From positions 2,230,502-2,294,501 of the forward strand of contig NZ_JABBGF010000001.1 in NCBI RefSeq assembly GCF_012927265.1: 64,000 bases of DNA. Direction: 5' to 3'. Positions 35,103 to 44,014 of this stretch are shown piece after piece. Both the position numbers and the translations under genes were made by a program. The stretch comes from Chryseobacterium cheonjiense. GTDB lineage: Bacteria; Bacteroidota; Bacteroidia; Flavobacteriales; Weeksellaceae. Under the pieces are notes generated by a model. The model was not told the DNA's origin. It ran no database searches and saw only the letters and a program-made list of their open reading frames with translations. Position 1 is the stretch's first letter, and each line of letters opens with the position of its first letter.

Positions 35103-38100
35103 ATAAACCTCAATTTATTTTCTATTGTTAATAATCTTAAATTCTCAATATGTGAATCTTTTGCAATCCCTGACATTCTTTGTTTAACATCACTAATTCT
35201 ATCAAACATTCCATTTTTATTGCGCTCATTTACCAACTCCTTAAAGAAACTACTCATTCCCGAAACACCATTTGCTTTAGCAACTTCTTGTAAACGTTCC
35301 GCGCTTTCTGTATTGATGTTTACTGTATAAGTCTGCGGTATTTCAAGTGCCTGGACATAAGTATTAGATACTCCTTTTCGTTGACCATTTGATAAATCAT
35401 ACTCTCCAAATTCGACTTTTATATGTGTTGGGAAATCGCCTGAACCATACGTTAAGCTGGTTTCATAAAAGTAAGATTTATTGTCTTTTCCTGCAACAGC
35501 TTTTTTCGCTGGATTTTCAACTGCCAACTCCATACCTTTGTTAATATCTTTATGTGCAGGGAATAAATTCCATTCAACACCCGGTCCATGTAAATGATGA
35601 TTTAACAAATGGGCTCTTACCCAATATTTTGAACGAGCTTCTGGTTCTATTTTCTCCCATCCAACAGGAACACTGCTTCCTGGTGAAGAGCCATGAGTAT
35701 TTCCTGGTATTTTGGTTAAAGGCTCTGCAATAACTCGTTTAGCTTTTTTCCCATGCATTGTATAAGCAACTTTAGTGGTAACTAATGAAGTATTAGCCTG
35801 CTCTACTCCAATAATTTTAAATGATGCTGCCATTGATCTCAAAATGGTCTTCATTGCATTATACTCATCTTTTACATTAGCACTATATTTTTTATCCTGT
35901 TTACCTTTATACTTGGAAAGTTCTTGTCCAAAATTACTTTTATCAGCAATTAATTTATTAATTGCTGCTTGTTTCTTAGAATAATCACTTGATATCTTAT
36001 TTGCATGAATTTCTTCTTGCTTTTGTCTTAATAATTCGTTAAAACCTATTCTTGTACTGTAAACCGCTAACTCACCTTCATTTTCAAATTTCAATTTATG
36101 TCCCCCATCAACGTTTATTTTTTCTTCATTATTTCTAAGTTTGGCAAATAATTTTTCTTTTCCATCGGGAATAGTATCATACTGTTTTTTATCCGACCTA
36201 AGTTTGCCAACACCAATTTTTCCAAGCAATCCTTTAGCCTTCCCTTTCACAAAAGTCCAAAACTTCACAATGGCATTCTCAATACGCTGTCTGATTTTGC
36301 GAATTACGCCCAAAACCTTATCCGCCAATCCGCCAATTCCTAATAAAGAGGCTAAAAAGCCGATTAAAACAGGAACCGCTTTACCTAATGCGTTTTCTAT
36401 GGATTTAGCCACGGCACTTACATTTCCGCTGGCAATGGCTGCAACGCTGTCGATGAAGGCCTTAATCAGCTCCATAATCTGTGCGGCACGCTGGATGAAG
36501 AATTTCACCACATCAATAATCGCCATGGCAGCTTTTATAAATGCTCCTACCGGAGTCAGCAAGCCCATCACCCATTTGATTCCCGCCTGGATTACCTGGG
36601 TCTGGATCATGTCCATAATGGTATCCATGATCGTGGCTTTCAGGTCGGCAAACTGGTCTTTGAGGTGTTCCCAAAGTCCGGCAACACCTTCTTTACGGAC
36701 AATCTGAACCATTTCAACTCCTGTTTCCAGAGCTTTCATTACCGGCTCACCAACAACTCTCAAACCGATAGCTCTGATTCCGTTCCAGGTCAAACCAAGC
36801 ACCTGTGTGGTGATTGAGAAAATTCCTTTGAGGGAAAATATATCTTCCGGCATGGTAAGGTCGATACCTTTTGTTGCACCGGTAAGCCAGGTGAAGAAGC
36901 CGGTTTTAAGGTGGGTCCAGATATTGGCCCCGAAATTGGCAAATCCCTGCCCGACGCCTGCAATAAGATTTTTAAAGAAGCCTATAGGATCTGCTATAAT
37001 GGCCATCACAACATCTGCAATTCCTGACAATAAATTGGTAAGCGTATTCTTAATTTCAATGATAAAGGCAAATACACCGCTCAAAGCGTTGAGTGCTTTA
37101 TTTATGAAGCCGCTGTTTTGGGCTTTCAACTCTTCAATTCTGGCATCGATACTTGCTACGTTTTCGGCATATTTTTTAGCTAATACATCGATGAGCGCAT
37201 CTTTTTTACTGTTCACGCTTTCTTCCAGCGCATTGAATTTATTCTGAATTTCAGCAATGGCATCTTTACCTATTTTACGCAGGCTTGGCGATAAGCTGTT
37301 GACGTAGGTCTGTACGTCTTTTTTACCTTTGGCAATTTTCGCCTTAGCAGCATTAAGCTGATCGGTAACATGGGTTGCAATTTTGTCGATATGCTGATCC
37401 ATGGTTTCAACATATAATGCTTTACCACTTACAAAATATTTATTGACCTCATCGGGAAGTCCGGTAGCTTTATCCCATAGCCATAATCCGGCAGTCGCTA
37501 AAGCGCCGTATTTGGCATAAGCATCACCGTAACGCTTCTTTTTGTATTCTTTCATTCCCTTGTCTACATGATCTTCAAATGCTTTTTTGGCAATCTTGCT
37601 ACCGTAGTCGAACATCTCTGCAACTTTCTTATCGAGATTATTTAAAATGGTATCAACCTCTGTTTTGGAGCTGTTGTAAATGCTGTTGATGCGATCGGCT
37701 ATTTCTTTTCGTTTCTGGCTGTCTTTGTTTGCCGTATTTTTTTGATCGCCGTGTGCATGATTCAATCCGCCTTTACGGGCATTATGCATTCCGCCAATAT
37801 GTTGAACAGCCTGTGATTGTGCCTGGTCACGGGTTTTTGACAGTTCGGTATTTTCTGTTTTCCTGAATTTCTGTGTTGCAGCAGTACTTTCTGTTTTAGC
37901 CTTATTTTTTTCGTCTAAGGCTTCCGTAAATGAAGGTTCGTTGGAGTTGGCGAGCATTTTATCTGTTACTCCGTGGGTCTTCATCTCGCTGTCAATGGTA
38001 TTGGTTTCTTCCTGCAGCGGTTTTTCCACGTTTGCAGCATCTCTTTTGTGAGGCATTGCTTTTGTTACATTGGGTACACCCGGAGCTTTTCCGGCATTAG

Positions 38101-39097
38101 GTGTCGGCATTTTGGCAACGGAGCGAACAGGTTGTGCCCCAATATTAGGTTTTGCTGCGGTAGCTGAAGCAATATCATTGGTTGCTGCATTCTTTTCATT
38201 CTTAACATCGGCAACCGCATTTTTATTGACCTGCTGGATATTGTTGTTTTTCTCGAAATCATCGGCTTCTGCTTCATCTTTTGGAAGTCTGATTCCTTCA
38301 ATTTTCTTCTTTAATAAAGCTTTAAAATCTTCTTTGCTGAATGTTCCGGGTTTTTGGGCATCCATATGATCTACTTTACCTGCCTGCGCCATACTTTCGC
38401 GTTCGTTGGCAGGTGAAGGAGCAGCGGCCTGTGCAGCATCGCTTGCTTTTTGTGCCGGTTCATGGCTTTTCTGGGATTTTGCGGTAGCGGTTATTTTACC
38501 ACTTAACTGTGTAAATTCAGGATTGTTATGGGCATTCGGGGAAGGTGCCGCTTCAATGCTTTGCTCCTCTCCTTTATCTTTAGTTTCGGCTGCAGGTTTT
38601 CCTTCTGCCTTCTGTTCAGGTTTGGCAGATGTTTCAGGCTTTGCTGTTTTTCCTTCATCAACTTTTTTGGTTTCCTGATATACTTCAGCCTGCTCCTGTA
38701 ATGTTTTTGGAGTATAATTACCTGATTTAAGGTTTTGATAATCTTCTATCTGGTTAATGTTCAGGGTAGCCATATAGTCTTTTTCCATCTCCTTGGTTTC
38801 GGGATGGTTGATATCGCCGGTCTTCTGCAAATTTTCCTGAAATCTGCCGTAAGAGATTTTCGAGCCCTGATCATAAATATTTTGCGAACCGTGAACGGCC
38901 GCCGGTGTACCATTTAGGCTAACCTTGCTATCATCAGGTGTGGCGGGCCCTGGGTTGCCGAATGGATTTTCAGACTTTCGGGTTTGTATAGCAGCGACTT
39001 CTATCTCTGACTGAGATACGACCACCGGATCTTTCTGCTTTTTATTCTGGTTCTGGTGGTTTTTGTTGTCTGCTTCTACAGGTTTTGCTACTTTCAT
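35099..39097 (-). CDS. eCIS polymorphic effector with C-terminal nuclease tip (1,332 aa)
   Basis: Large cargo protein. Residues 1-130 form a basic, Gln/Asn-rich leader with AAVHGSQNIYDQGSKISYGR and ATLNINQIEDYQNLKSGNYT, shared with the second effector. A long Ala/Lys/Glu-rich helical region follows to about 650. A hydrophobic/amphipathic helical region (about 650-950) ends in SGNVSAVAKSIENALGKAVP...FVKGKA, the pre-toxin part typical of large eCIS-linked polymorphic proteins. A beta adaptor, a coiled linker and a beta-beta-alpha-metal nuclease core follow (WVRAHLLNHHLHGPGVEWNL, from about residue 1160, with AHKDIN supplying the Asn). Expected action: DNA or RNA cleavage in the target cell. Immunity gene overlaps its stop. 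A long conserved leader precedes it. Confidence 0.85.
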   Translation of the reverse strand: MKVAKPVEADNKNHQNQNKKQKDPVVVSQSEIEVAAIQTRKSENPFGNPGPATPDDSKVSLNGTPAAVHGSQNIYDQGSKISYGRFQENLQKTGDINHPETKEMEKDYMATLNINQIEDYQNLKSGNYTPKTLQEQAEVYQETKKVDEGKTAKPETSAKPEQKAEGKPAAETKDKGEEQSIEAAPSPNAHNNPEFTQLSGKITATAKSQKSHEPAQKASDAAQAAAPSPANERESMAQAGKVDHMDAQKPGTFSKEDFKALLKKKIEGIRLPKDEAEADDFEKNNNIQQVNKNAVADVKNEKNAATNDIASATAAKPNIGAQPVRSVAKMPTPNAGKAPGVPNVTKAMPHKRDAANVEKPLQEETNTIDSEMKTHGVTDKMLANSNEPSFTEALDEKNKAKTESTAATQKFRKTENTELSKTRDQAQSQAVQHIGGMHNARKGGLNHAHGDQKNTANKDSQKRKEIADRINSIYNSSKTEVDTILNNLDKKVAEMFDYGSKIAKKAFEDHVDKGMKEYKKKRYGDAYAKYGALATAGLWLWDKATGLPDEVNKYFVSGKALYVETMDQHIDKIATHVTDQLNAAKAKIAKGKKDVQTYVNSLSPSLRKIGKDAIAEIQNKFNALEESVNSKKDALIDVLAKKYAENVASIDARIEELKAQNSGFINKALNALSGVFAFIIEIKNTLTNLLSGIADVVMAIIADPIGFFKNLIAGVGQGFANFGANIWTHLKTGFFTWLTGATKGIDLTMPEDIFSLKGIFSITTQVLGLTWNGIRAIGLRVVGEPVMKALETGVEMVQIVRKEGVAGLWEHLKDQFADLKATIMDTIMDMIQTQVIQAGIKWVMGLLTPVGAFIKAAMAIIDVVKFFIQRAAQIMELIKAFIDSVAAIASGNVSAVAKSIENALGKAVPVLIGFLASLLGIGGLADKVLGVIRKIRQRIENAIVKFWTFVKGKAKGLLGKIGVGKLRSDKKQYDTIPDGKEKLFAKLRNNEEKINVDGGHKLKFENEGELAVYSTRIGFNELLRQKQEEIHANKISSDYSKKQAAINKLIADKSNFGQELSKYKGKQDKKYSANVKDEYNAMKTILRSMAASFKIIGVEQANTSLVTTKVAYTMHGKKAKRVIAEPLTKIPGNTHGSSPGSSVPVGWEKIEPEARSKYWVRAHLLNHHLHGPGVEWNLFPAHKDINKGMELAVENPAKKAVAGKDNKSYFYETSLTYGSGDFPTHIKVEFGEYDLSNGQRKGVSNTYVQALEIPQTYTVNINTESAERLQEVAKANGVSGMSSFFKELVNERNKNGMFDRISDVKQRMSGIAKDSHIENLRLLTIENKLRFI
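36236..36437 (-). repeat. pre-toxin repeat R0 inside the active effector gene
   Basis: Codons of about residues 887-954 of the effector. The same DNA occurs at 34088-34296, 31068-31294, 29512-29730 and as a remnant at 26051-26108. Identity by eye is above 90 percent to R1 and R2 while the flanks differ completely, which marks it as the exchange point between the constant and variable parts. Confidence 0.85.
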
Positions 39098-39380
39098 GAT
39101 TTAGTTTTTTTTATTCATAATTGATGTATAATGTCATACAAAACGCAATTCTTCAATTGCGTTTTATACACCTGTTGAATGTAAAATCTGACCCGGTGCG
39201 GGTGATTTTTTTAAGAATTTATGTAATAGAAGTGGCATTTTTGTAATAAGAAACAGGTAATGACTGCACCACTTCTTTTTTCCTCCTGTGTTTTTTGAGT
39301 TTTAAATTCTGTGGTTCAAAAATCTTATTTTTTGATGAGAATGTATTACTTTTTAAGCGATGGATTCTGTAGTTGCAGTA
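39098..39380 (-). promoter_or_regulatory. long conserved leader of effector 1, with stem-loop and upstream element
   Basis: The roughly 280 bases before the start are clearly homologous to those before effector 2 (48435-48721). Shared parts: the element TACTGCAACTACAGAATC (39363-39380); GATTTTTGAACC, a possible -7 region; the block ACCTGTTTCT..TTA and AATGCCACTTCT; ACATTCAACAGGT; and a hairpin AAAACGCAATT-GAAG-AATTGCGTTTT (39140-39165) about 45 nt before the ATG. The hairpin has only a short T-tract, so attenuation or a translation switch is as likely as termination. Confidence 0.65.
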
Positions 39381-39515
39381 AGTAAGGATAAGGCGTGACG
39401 CCGGAAGCGGGATGAAGATGCTGATAGATTGGTGTGGTTCGGGAACAATACAGCATTGTTTTTTTATTAATGGTTTTTACATTGATTTCTCCGAGAGGAA
39501 TTATCTTGTAAATGC

Positions 39516-39556
39516 AAAAACTCAGGCCGGTTTGTATTCCGGCCCTGAGTTTACTT
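39516..39556 (-). terminator. intrinsic terminator after the 205-aa gene
   Basis: Stem AAACTCAGG(G)CCGG / CCGGCCTGAGTTT with one bulged base, followed on the minus strand by TTTTTGC. It closes the operon of effector 2 and its downstream genes. Confidence 0.85.
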
Positions 39557-39612
39557 TTAAGACAGCATTGTTGTCATTTTTTCATAAAGTATTAATTTTA
39601 TTTTGTAATAAA

Positions 39613-40230
39613 TTATTCTTTATTTTCTCTAGGAATAATTTCACCACTAGAGTTATACGTATATTTTTTTTGGAAACTTTCTCCCGTTTCAGGATTTCCG
39701 TTTCTTGGGTCTACGCCATATTTTAGTATATACTCATATACGGTAGCAGGTTCAAATAAATTACCGTTAAACTTTTTTGAGTCGTAAAATCCTATTGTAT
39801 CCTCATCTTCTTTTTTTCTTTCCTCTTCGGTTAAGGATGCTCTTCTTTGGGATTCCATCTCGTCTCTTACTTTCCATTTAAGCTGACTTAGCTGGGTGTT
39901 GTGGTCTTCTGATAAGGCATCAAATATAGCTCTTCTCACTTCTCCTTCTTTTTGGTACAGCATAACTTTCTGTAGTAAAGCATCGTCTAAGACTTCGGGT
40001 AAATTATTGAAATCTACATAAGGCAACGTTTCATTTCTCTCATTCCGGTACTTTTTAGCTTCTTCAGAGGTTTTGTAAGCAAGATATTGTTCTTGCTGAT
40101 GAGGTTTCAGACTGTTAAAGACTTCATCAAAAATGAGATTATTTAAATCTTCAATGTTTAATAGTAATTTTAATTTGAATTCAGATAGTTCATTTTTAAT
40201 GTATGCAAAGTCATCTATAGCGAAAATCAT
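39613..40230 (-). CDS. uncharacterised protein at the end of the effector-2 operon (205 aa)
   Basis: Acidic, highly charged, mostly helical: YIKNELSEFKLKLLLNIEDL, HQQEQYLAYKTSEEAKKYRN, VRDEMESQRRASLTEEERKK, ending YKYGVDPRNGNPETGESFQK-like polar residues. It has no signal peptide and no recognised family. It is last in the immunity-like series before a strong terminator. Either immunity for a former tip or a tip fragment with its own start; I cannot decide from the sequence. Confidence 0.6.
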   Translation of the reverse strand: MIFAIDDFAYIKNELSEFKLKLLLNIEDLNNLIFDEVFNSLKPHQQEQYLAYKTSEEAKKYRNERNETLPYVDFNNLPEVLDDALLQKVMLYQKEGEVRRAIFDALSEDHNTQLSQLKWKVRDEMESQRRASLTEEERKKEDEDTIGFYDSKKFNGNLFEPATVYEYILKYGVDPRNGNPETGESFQKKYTYNSSGEIIPRENKE

Positions 40231-40274
40231 ATTTTTATTTTATTGGTTTTATTAAATATCAGCTTTTTCGTTTT

Positions 40275-40553
40275 TTAACTTCTTAACTCAATAATTTCTG
40301 ACAGCACTGCTTTATACAGATTTTCTCTTAATGCGGTGAGTTTTTCATTTGCTTCAGTATCAACTTTTCCGTCCTTATAGAGTACCAAATCGTTGAATGA
40401 ACCCATACCTCCATATAATTCCTTTATACTTGAAACAGCATCCTCTTTGTGTGTAACATATAGATTTCCAAGCTGTATAAAAGCTTTACTCTTTTCGTGG
40501 TTTGCTTCTTTCAATAATTTGCTTATTTCCAGGCAATAGTCTTTAATTGTCAT
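40275..40553 (-). CDS. small putative immunity protein (92 aa, DUF6966-like)
   Basis: A 92-residue helical acidic protein with YGGMGSFNDLVLYKDGKVDT. I associate that segment with a small domain often annotated DUF6966, but cannot verify it here. The start MTIKDYCLEISKLLKEANHE is preceded by an A-rich leader. It lies in the immunity-like series after effector 2. A role in protection is inferred from context only. Confidence 0.6.
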   Translation of the reverse strand: MTIKDYCLEISKLLKEANHEKSKAFIQLGNLYVTHKEDAVSSIKELYGGMGSFNDLVLYKDGKVDTEANEKLTALRENLYKAVLSEIIELRS

Positions 40554-40579
40554 ATTTCTTTATTTTAAAAGATAACTTT

Positions 40580-40758
40580 TTAAAACCTCACACCAGTAAT
40601 TTTCATGACATATATATTTTGAGTTGTCGGTTTTTTCTTTTCAACATTTTTAAATAATTCAATTGATTTTAGCGGGAATAACTGGGTGCCAGTATCATAA
40701 TTTCTAAAAATTGTTTAATATTTCTTTAATTTTTTTTATCGCCTGTTCTATGGTCATT
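40580..40758 (-). pseudogene. small immunity-like gene with a one-base frameshift
   Basis: Starts MTIEQAIKKIKEILNNF, then a stop after a T5 run. With one T fewer it would continue RNYDTGTQLFPLKSIELFKN and end VMKITGVRF (58 residues). It is otherwise uninterrupted, and is another example of homopolymer frameshifts in this region. Confidence 0.55.
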
Positions 40759-40775
40759 TAGATCGACAGTTATGA

Positions 40776-41099
40776 TTATCCCCTAAAAAGACGATTGATA
40801 ATCTTTTGCATTTTTTTATCTTCCGGAACAACGCTTTTTAATAGATTCATTTCTCTTATGACGATTTCTAAATCTATATCAGATCCATCATATATTTTTC
40901 TTGAGCCAATTTCAATTCTTAATTCTATTAATTGATTGATTACGTCTAAGGTGAAACTGTAAAAAGGTTCCTGTCTTAAGCTATTTGGAAAATCATGCAA
41001 TAATGTATCAGATATATTTAATAGTTGCATGTAATTTTTAATCGGATCACTTTCCTGGAACGATTTAAATTCTTTTATCAGGTTTTCGATATTATTCAT
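40776..41099 (-). CDS. small hypothetical protein (107 aa), immunity-like position
   Basis: Helical acidic protein: MNNIENLIKEFKSFQESDPI, LLHDFPNSLRQEPFYSFTLD and a basic C-terminus KMQKIINRLFRG. It has no signal or membrane segment. Size and place within the series of short genes after effector 2 suggest immunity. No family recognised. Confidence 0.58.
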   Translation of the reverse strand: MNNIENLIKEFKSFQESDPIKNYMQLLNISDTLLHDFPNSLRQEPFYSFTLDVINQLIELRIEIGSRKIYDGSDIDLEIVIREMNLLKSVVPEDKKMQKIINRLFRG

Positions 41100-41193
41100 A
41101 CAAATTATTTGTAATATTTTATGGCATTTTAGGTTTTACTTTTGCAATTTTTTGCATGAATTATTGTAAAGAGATCTGGATTAATATTTAATT

Positions 41194-41478
41194 TTACTTT
41201 AATCTTAATATTATATTTTGGTTTTTAAAATCTAACAAATTTTTATCAAAAAAACCCTTATAAGAAAAAGATCTATTTTTAGTTTTAATTTCAGATTTAT
41301 CTAAAGGTAAGTTTTCATTTTCAAATTCAATTGTATCGAAATAAATATCATTAATAAAAATATCCCATTGTGACTTGTCATTAATAAAAGTATTAATATT
41401 CTCAGCTTCACCAGTAAAAAATGTTTCATCAAAAGACATATTAAAAATGCTATTTAATTTTAAAATTTCTTTTTTCAT
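41194..41478 (-). CDS. small hypothetical protein (94 aa), immunity-like position
   Basis: Opens MKKEILKLNSIFNMSFDETF, with TFINDKSQWDIFINDIYFDT and a C-terminal beta stretch SFSYKGFFDKNLLDFKNQNI. Small, acidic and AT-rich, cytoplasmic. Context suggests an immunity gene without its toxin. No family recognised. Confidence 0.55.
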   Translation of the reverse strand: MKKEILKLNSIFNMSFDETFFTGEAENINTFINDKSQWDIFINDIYFDTIEFENENLPLDKSEIKTKNRSFSYKGFFDKNLLDFKNQNIILRLK

Positions 41479-41549
41479 ATGTCTATGTTATTTCACGATA
41501 TTTAAAACCTATTTCTAAATAATTATTTTAATTTAAAATGACAGCAATA

Positions 41550-41780
41550 TTATCGCCATGAATTCATTTGATAATTATAATAGTTCATATTCATATCGTT
41601 AATTCTTTCTTCAAGAGCCTTAATGCCGATCTGCAGATATTTTTCTTTTTCAAATTCGTTCAAGATATGGATAACATCAAATCCCGGAGCAGGTTTTGGG
41701 ATAGGCACAGATAATGTGATACTATTGTTTTCTTCAAAAATGTAATAATGCCAATCTTTTTTTTCTAATTCTTTTCTCAC
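41550..41780 (-). CDS. small hypothetical protein (76 aa), immunity-like position
   Basis: Opens MRKELEKKDWHYYIFEENNS, then ITLSVPIPKPAPGFDVIHIL and a helix ending YYNYQMNSWR. The LSVPIPxPAPGFDVIHILN stretch gives it a distinct beta-turn-helix character, likely a compact single domain. It sits among immunity-like genes; function is not known. Confidence 0.55.
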   Translation of the reverse strand: MRKELEKKDWHYYIFEENNSITLSVPIPKPAPGFDVIHILNEFEKEKYLQIGIKALEERINDMNMNYYNYQMNSWR

Positions 41781-41854
41781 AGTAATAATTTAAGGTTTTT
41801 AGTTTCAGTTAGCTTTTAATTCTTAAAATAACAAATATGGATGATATATTATTA

Positions 41855-42484
41855 CTATTTTTCTGCTTCTTCTATATTGAATTTAATTCTATCATCTTCG
41901 TTGATGAGGAATTCAAAAGTCTCTTTATATGTATTGAAATTATTTTTATCATAATGTACAATTACGGGAAAGAGCTGGCTTGCCTGATAGTATCTTTTAT
42001 TTTGCAAAGCTTCCTGCATGGCCTGCTGTATTTCATTTAAAAGCGACTTGCAATTTTTCTTCAGAAGAAATTCTTTCAGGCCTGATTCGAAAAATTGAGT
42101 ACCGTAAATTCCCAGGAAATGTTTAATATAAGGATAAAGTTCCTGCTCCGGTTTTCCATTGAGTGCGGCAATGTACAGGGCATTTGCAATGACATCGTAC
42201 ACATTATCTTCACCGTGTATTCTGTGGGGTTCAAAAGTTTCTTTTTCAGCCCATTTTTCGGAAATGAAGCGATCAAGCTGTTTAAATCCTTCCGGTTCTG
42301 CCCAGGCGAGTAAAATAAGCATTGCCTGATAAGCAATATACCGATCTTCATTGTGAAGCAGCAATTTTAGCTTTTCAGTTCTTTCAGCATCTCTTTTTTC
42401 AAGAAGCTGCACTTCTTTGAGATTGTATCCTTCCTCCCCTTCTTCGTTGTAGTGGTACAGGAGCTCGTGTATTTCGTTTTTCAT
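41855..42484 (-). CDS. HEAT-repeat-like protein, putative immunity (209 aa)
   Basis: Alpha-helical protein with repeat-like helices: ERTEKLKLLLHNEDRYIAYQ, AMLILLAWAEPEGFKQLDRF, VYDVIANALYIAALNGKPEQ, ELYPYIKHFLGIYGTQFFES. Such short HEAT-type proteins occur as immunity proteins in polymorphic toxin loci. It has higher GC than its neighbours. Start ATG at 42484. The partner toxin is not evident nearby other than effector 2. Confidence 0.65.
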   Translation of the reverse strand: MKNEIHELLYHYNEEGEEGYNLKEVQLLEKRDAERTEKLKLLLHNEDRYIAYQAMLILLAWAEPEGFKQLDRFISEKWAEKETFEPHRIHGEDNVYDVIANALYIAALNGKPEQELYPYIKHFLGIYGTQFFESGLKEFLLKKNCKSLLNEIQQAMQEALQNKRYYQASQLFPVIVHYDKNNFNTYKETFEFLINEDDRIKFNIEEAEK

Positions 42485-42539
42485 GTGATTAGATTTTATT
42501 ATGTTTTAAATAGTAACCATTTCCAGTTTGGTTTTTTGT

Positions 42540-42640
42540 AAGTTGATAAACAGTCATTAAGAATATTCTTACAATAATTCTAAGTTTTGTCTTACGACGT
42601 AAATTCCGAATCCAATTGTCATTTACACCTAATGATTTAT
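42540..42640 (-). repeat. duplicated 3' end of the effector-2 immunity gene
   Basis: Reads (minus strand) GTAAATGACAATTGGATTCG then TTGTAAGAATATTC, matching GTAAATGAAAATTGGATTTC and TTATAAGAATATC at the end of, and just beyond, the 145-residue immunity gene (about 43990-44055). Only the tail is present, so the adjacent region arose by duplication and deletion. Confidence 0.55.
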
Positions 42641-42641
42641 T

Positions 42642-42770
42642 CTATCTGAAAATACCTTGCATTTTTTCGAGTCCAAAATCTTCTGCATAATAACGCAAAT
42701 CATCCTGTTCATTTTTACTATCGGAATAATATAAGATATAATTAAACTCTTTTTTATAATTTTTTATCAT
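42642..42770 (-). CDS. short open reading frame (42 aa), possibly a gene remnant
   Basis: MIKNYKKEFNYILYYSDSKN, then RYYAEDFGLEKMQGIFR. It starts 5 bp after the stop of the 197-residue gene, so it could be translated by coupling. It may equally be a truncated piece of a larger protein. No family recognised. Confidence 0.4.
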   Translation of the reverse strand: MIKNYKKEFNYILYYSDSKNEQDDLRYYAEDFGLEKMQGIFR

Positions 42771-42775
42771 AAAAC

Positions 42776-43369
42776 TTAATCCTCCATTGGAATTACGTTA
42801 CCATTTTTATCTCTCTTTCTTCTTACTGACGCTAAATCCTGATCAGATAAATATCGAGAATTAATAATCCTATTTTTTAATAATTTGGGCAACTTATATT
42901 CTTTTTCCAAATTTTCTACAGACCCGTAGCTTAATTTATCGTCTACATCTAAATTATAAACAGACATCTTTTCTTTTTCATTTTTATACAATTCAAAATC
43001 TTCTTTTGAAATGAAAAAAATAATAACATCATGTATATTTTCCATATCTTCAACCTGAAAACATTTTGCTACAAATTCTTTGCTTAATATTTTTGTTTCT
43101 CCTTTCCATTTATTTGAAGGAGTGACAACATATTTTGATTCTAAGAGAAATAGTTTTCTTAAATTTTGAACCGTAGAATCATCATACTCAAAATCAAATG
43201 GCCATTTTTCATCAATTCTATCAATTTCAGGAATAAATTTTATATAAATTCCTAATTTAGAATTTATAATGACATCGAAAATATCAATTACTAAATCTTC
43301 AGGATACACTTCATTATCTACTTCATCTAAAAAACTAATATTAAAATTATATTTTGGTATTAAGTGCAT
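42776..43369 (-). CDS. hypothetical protein, immunity-like position (197 aa)
   Basis: Opens MHLIPKYNFNISFLDEVDNE with YPEDLVIDIFDVIINSKLGI, a central EKWPFDFEYDDSTVQNLRKL, and ends KRDKNGNVIPMED. It is acidic, without signal peptide. It is third in the series after effector 2 and 52 bp from the previous gene. Likely an immunity or accessory protein, no family recognised. Confidence 0.58.
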   Translation of the reverse strand: MHLIPKYNFNISFLDEVDNEVYPEDLVIDIFDVIINSKLGIYIKFIPEIDRIDEKWPFDFEYDDSTVQNLRKLFLLESKYVVTPSNKWKGETKILSKEFVAKCFQVEDMENIHDVIIFFISKEDFELYKNEKEKMSVYNLDVDDKLSYGSVENLEKEYKLPKLLKNRIINSRYLSDQDLASVRRKRDKNGNVIPMED

Positions 43370-43421
43370 ATTATTTAATATTAAGCAAATAGGTTATATA
43401 TTAGTTCAAAATATTATTTGA

Positions 43422-43835
43422 TTAAATAACTATTTCCAACATATTAGATGTTGTACCTAAAATGCCAAAAGTGATATAAAACTTTTCATCTTTAGGAATT
43501 TTAAACGAAATTCCTTTAAAAAATAAAATCAGATTATTATTTTCTTTTAAAATCGAAGCTGATAATTCATATTTTTTTGTCTCATTTGGAAGCAGTTTAT
43601 CAGGATTAGTTTTAAGATTACTGTGGACTGGAGAAATAAAAGCCCTCTCATAAGGAATTAATTTTTCATATTTTGTATTGAGAATATTTATTCCATTTCT
43701 AGCCAATGCACCGGTGTCATTTACGAAGTAAAACTCTTGCTCTTCACTACTATAATTCGTTATATTAAAATATAATATAAAATTATTATTTATAATTTTA
43801 TATGAAATATCCAAATCTATTTCCTTTGTATTCAT
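43422..43835 (-). CDS. hypothetical beta-rich protein, immunity-like position (137 aa)
   Basis: A 137-residue, all-beta-looking protein (DLDISYKIINNNFILYFNIT, NETKKYELSASILKENNNLI, FYITFGILGTTSNMLEIVI), resembling an Ig/Fn3-type sandwich without a signal peptide. It lies second in the series after effector 2. Function unknown; an immunity role is inferred from position. Confidence 0.58.
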   Translation of the reverse strand: MNTKEIDLDISYKIINNNFILYFNITNYSSEEQEFYFVNDTGALARNGINILNTKYEKLIPYERAFISPVHSNLKTNPDKLLPNETKKYELSASILKENNNLILFFKGISFKIPKDEKFYITFGILGTTSNMLEIVI

Positions 43836-44014
43836 TGATTTTAAAGATTTCCATGTTTATTTAACAAACTTCTAAGGGTTATTATAGTTTTTCAGCTTTT
43901 CACAATTTTTAAGGAATTGCACATTTTCATGCTTTAATTAAAAATAATATTGTTTATGCTTCTATTCTTTGATAGCTAAGAGATATTCTTATAATAATCT
44001 TTTAAGTTTTTTCT

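Noticed and set aside
26051..36437. CRISPR-like array formed by repeated blocks
   Set aside because: Blocks are about 200 bp, protein coding, unevenly spaced and separated by long unrelated genes.
38070..38678. Plus-strand open frames within the effector-1 gene
   Set aside because: They are antisense to a well-supported 1,332-codon gene with family similarity to the second effector; their translations are low-complexity and have no leader.
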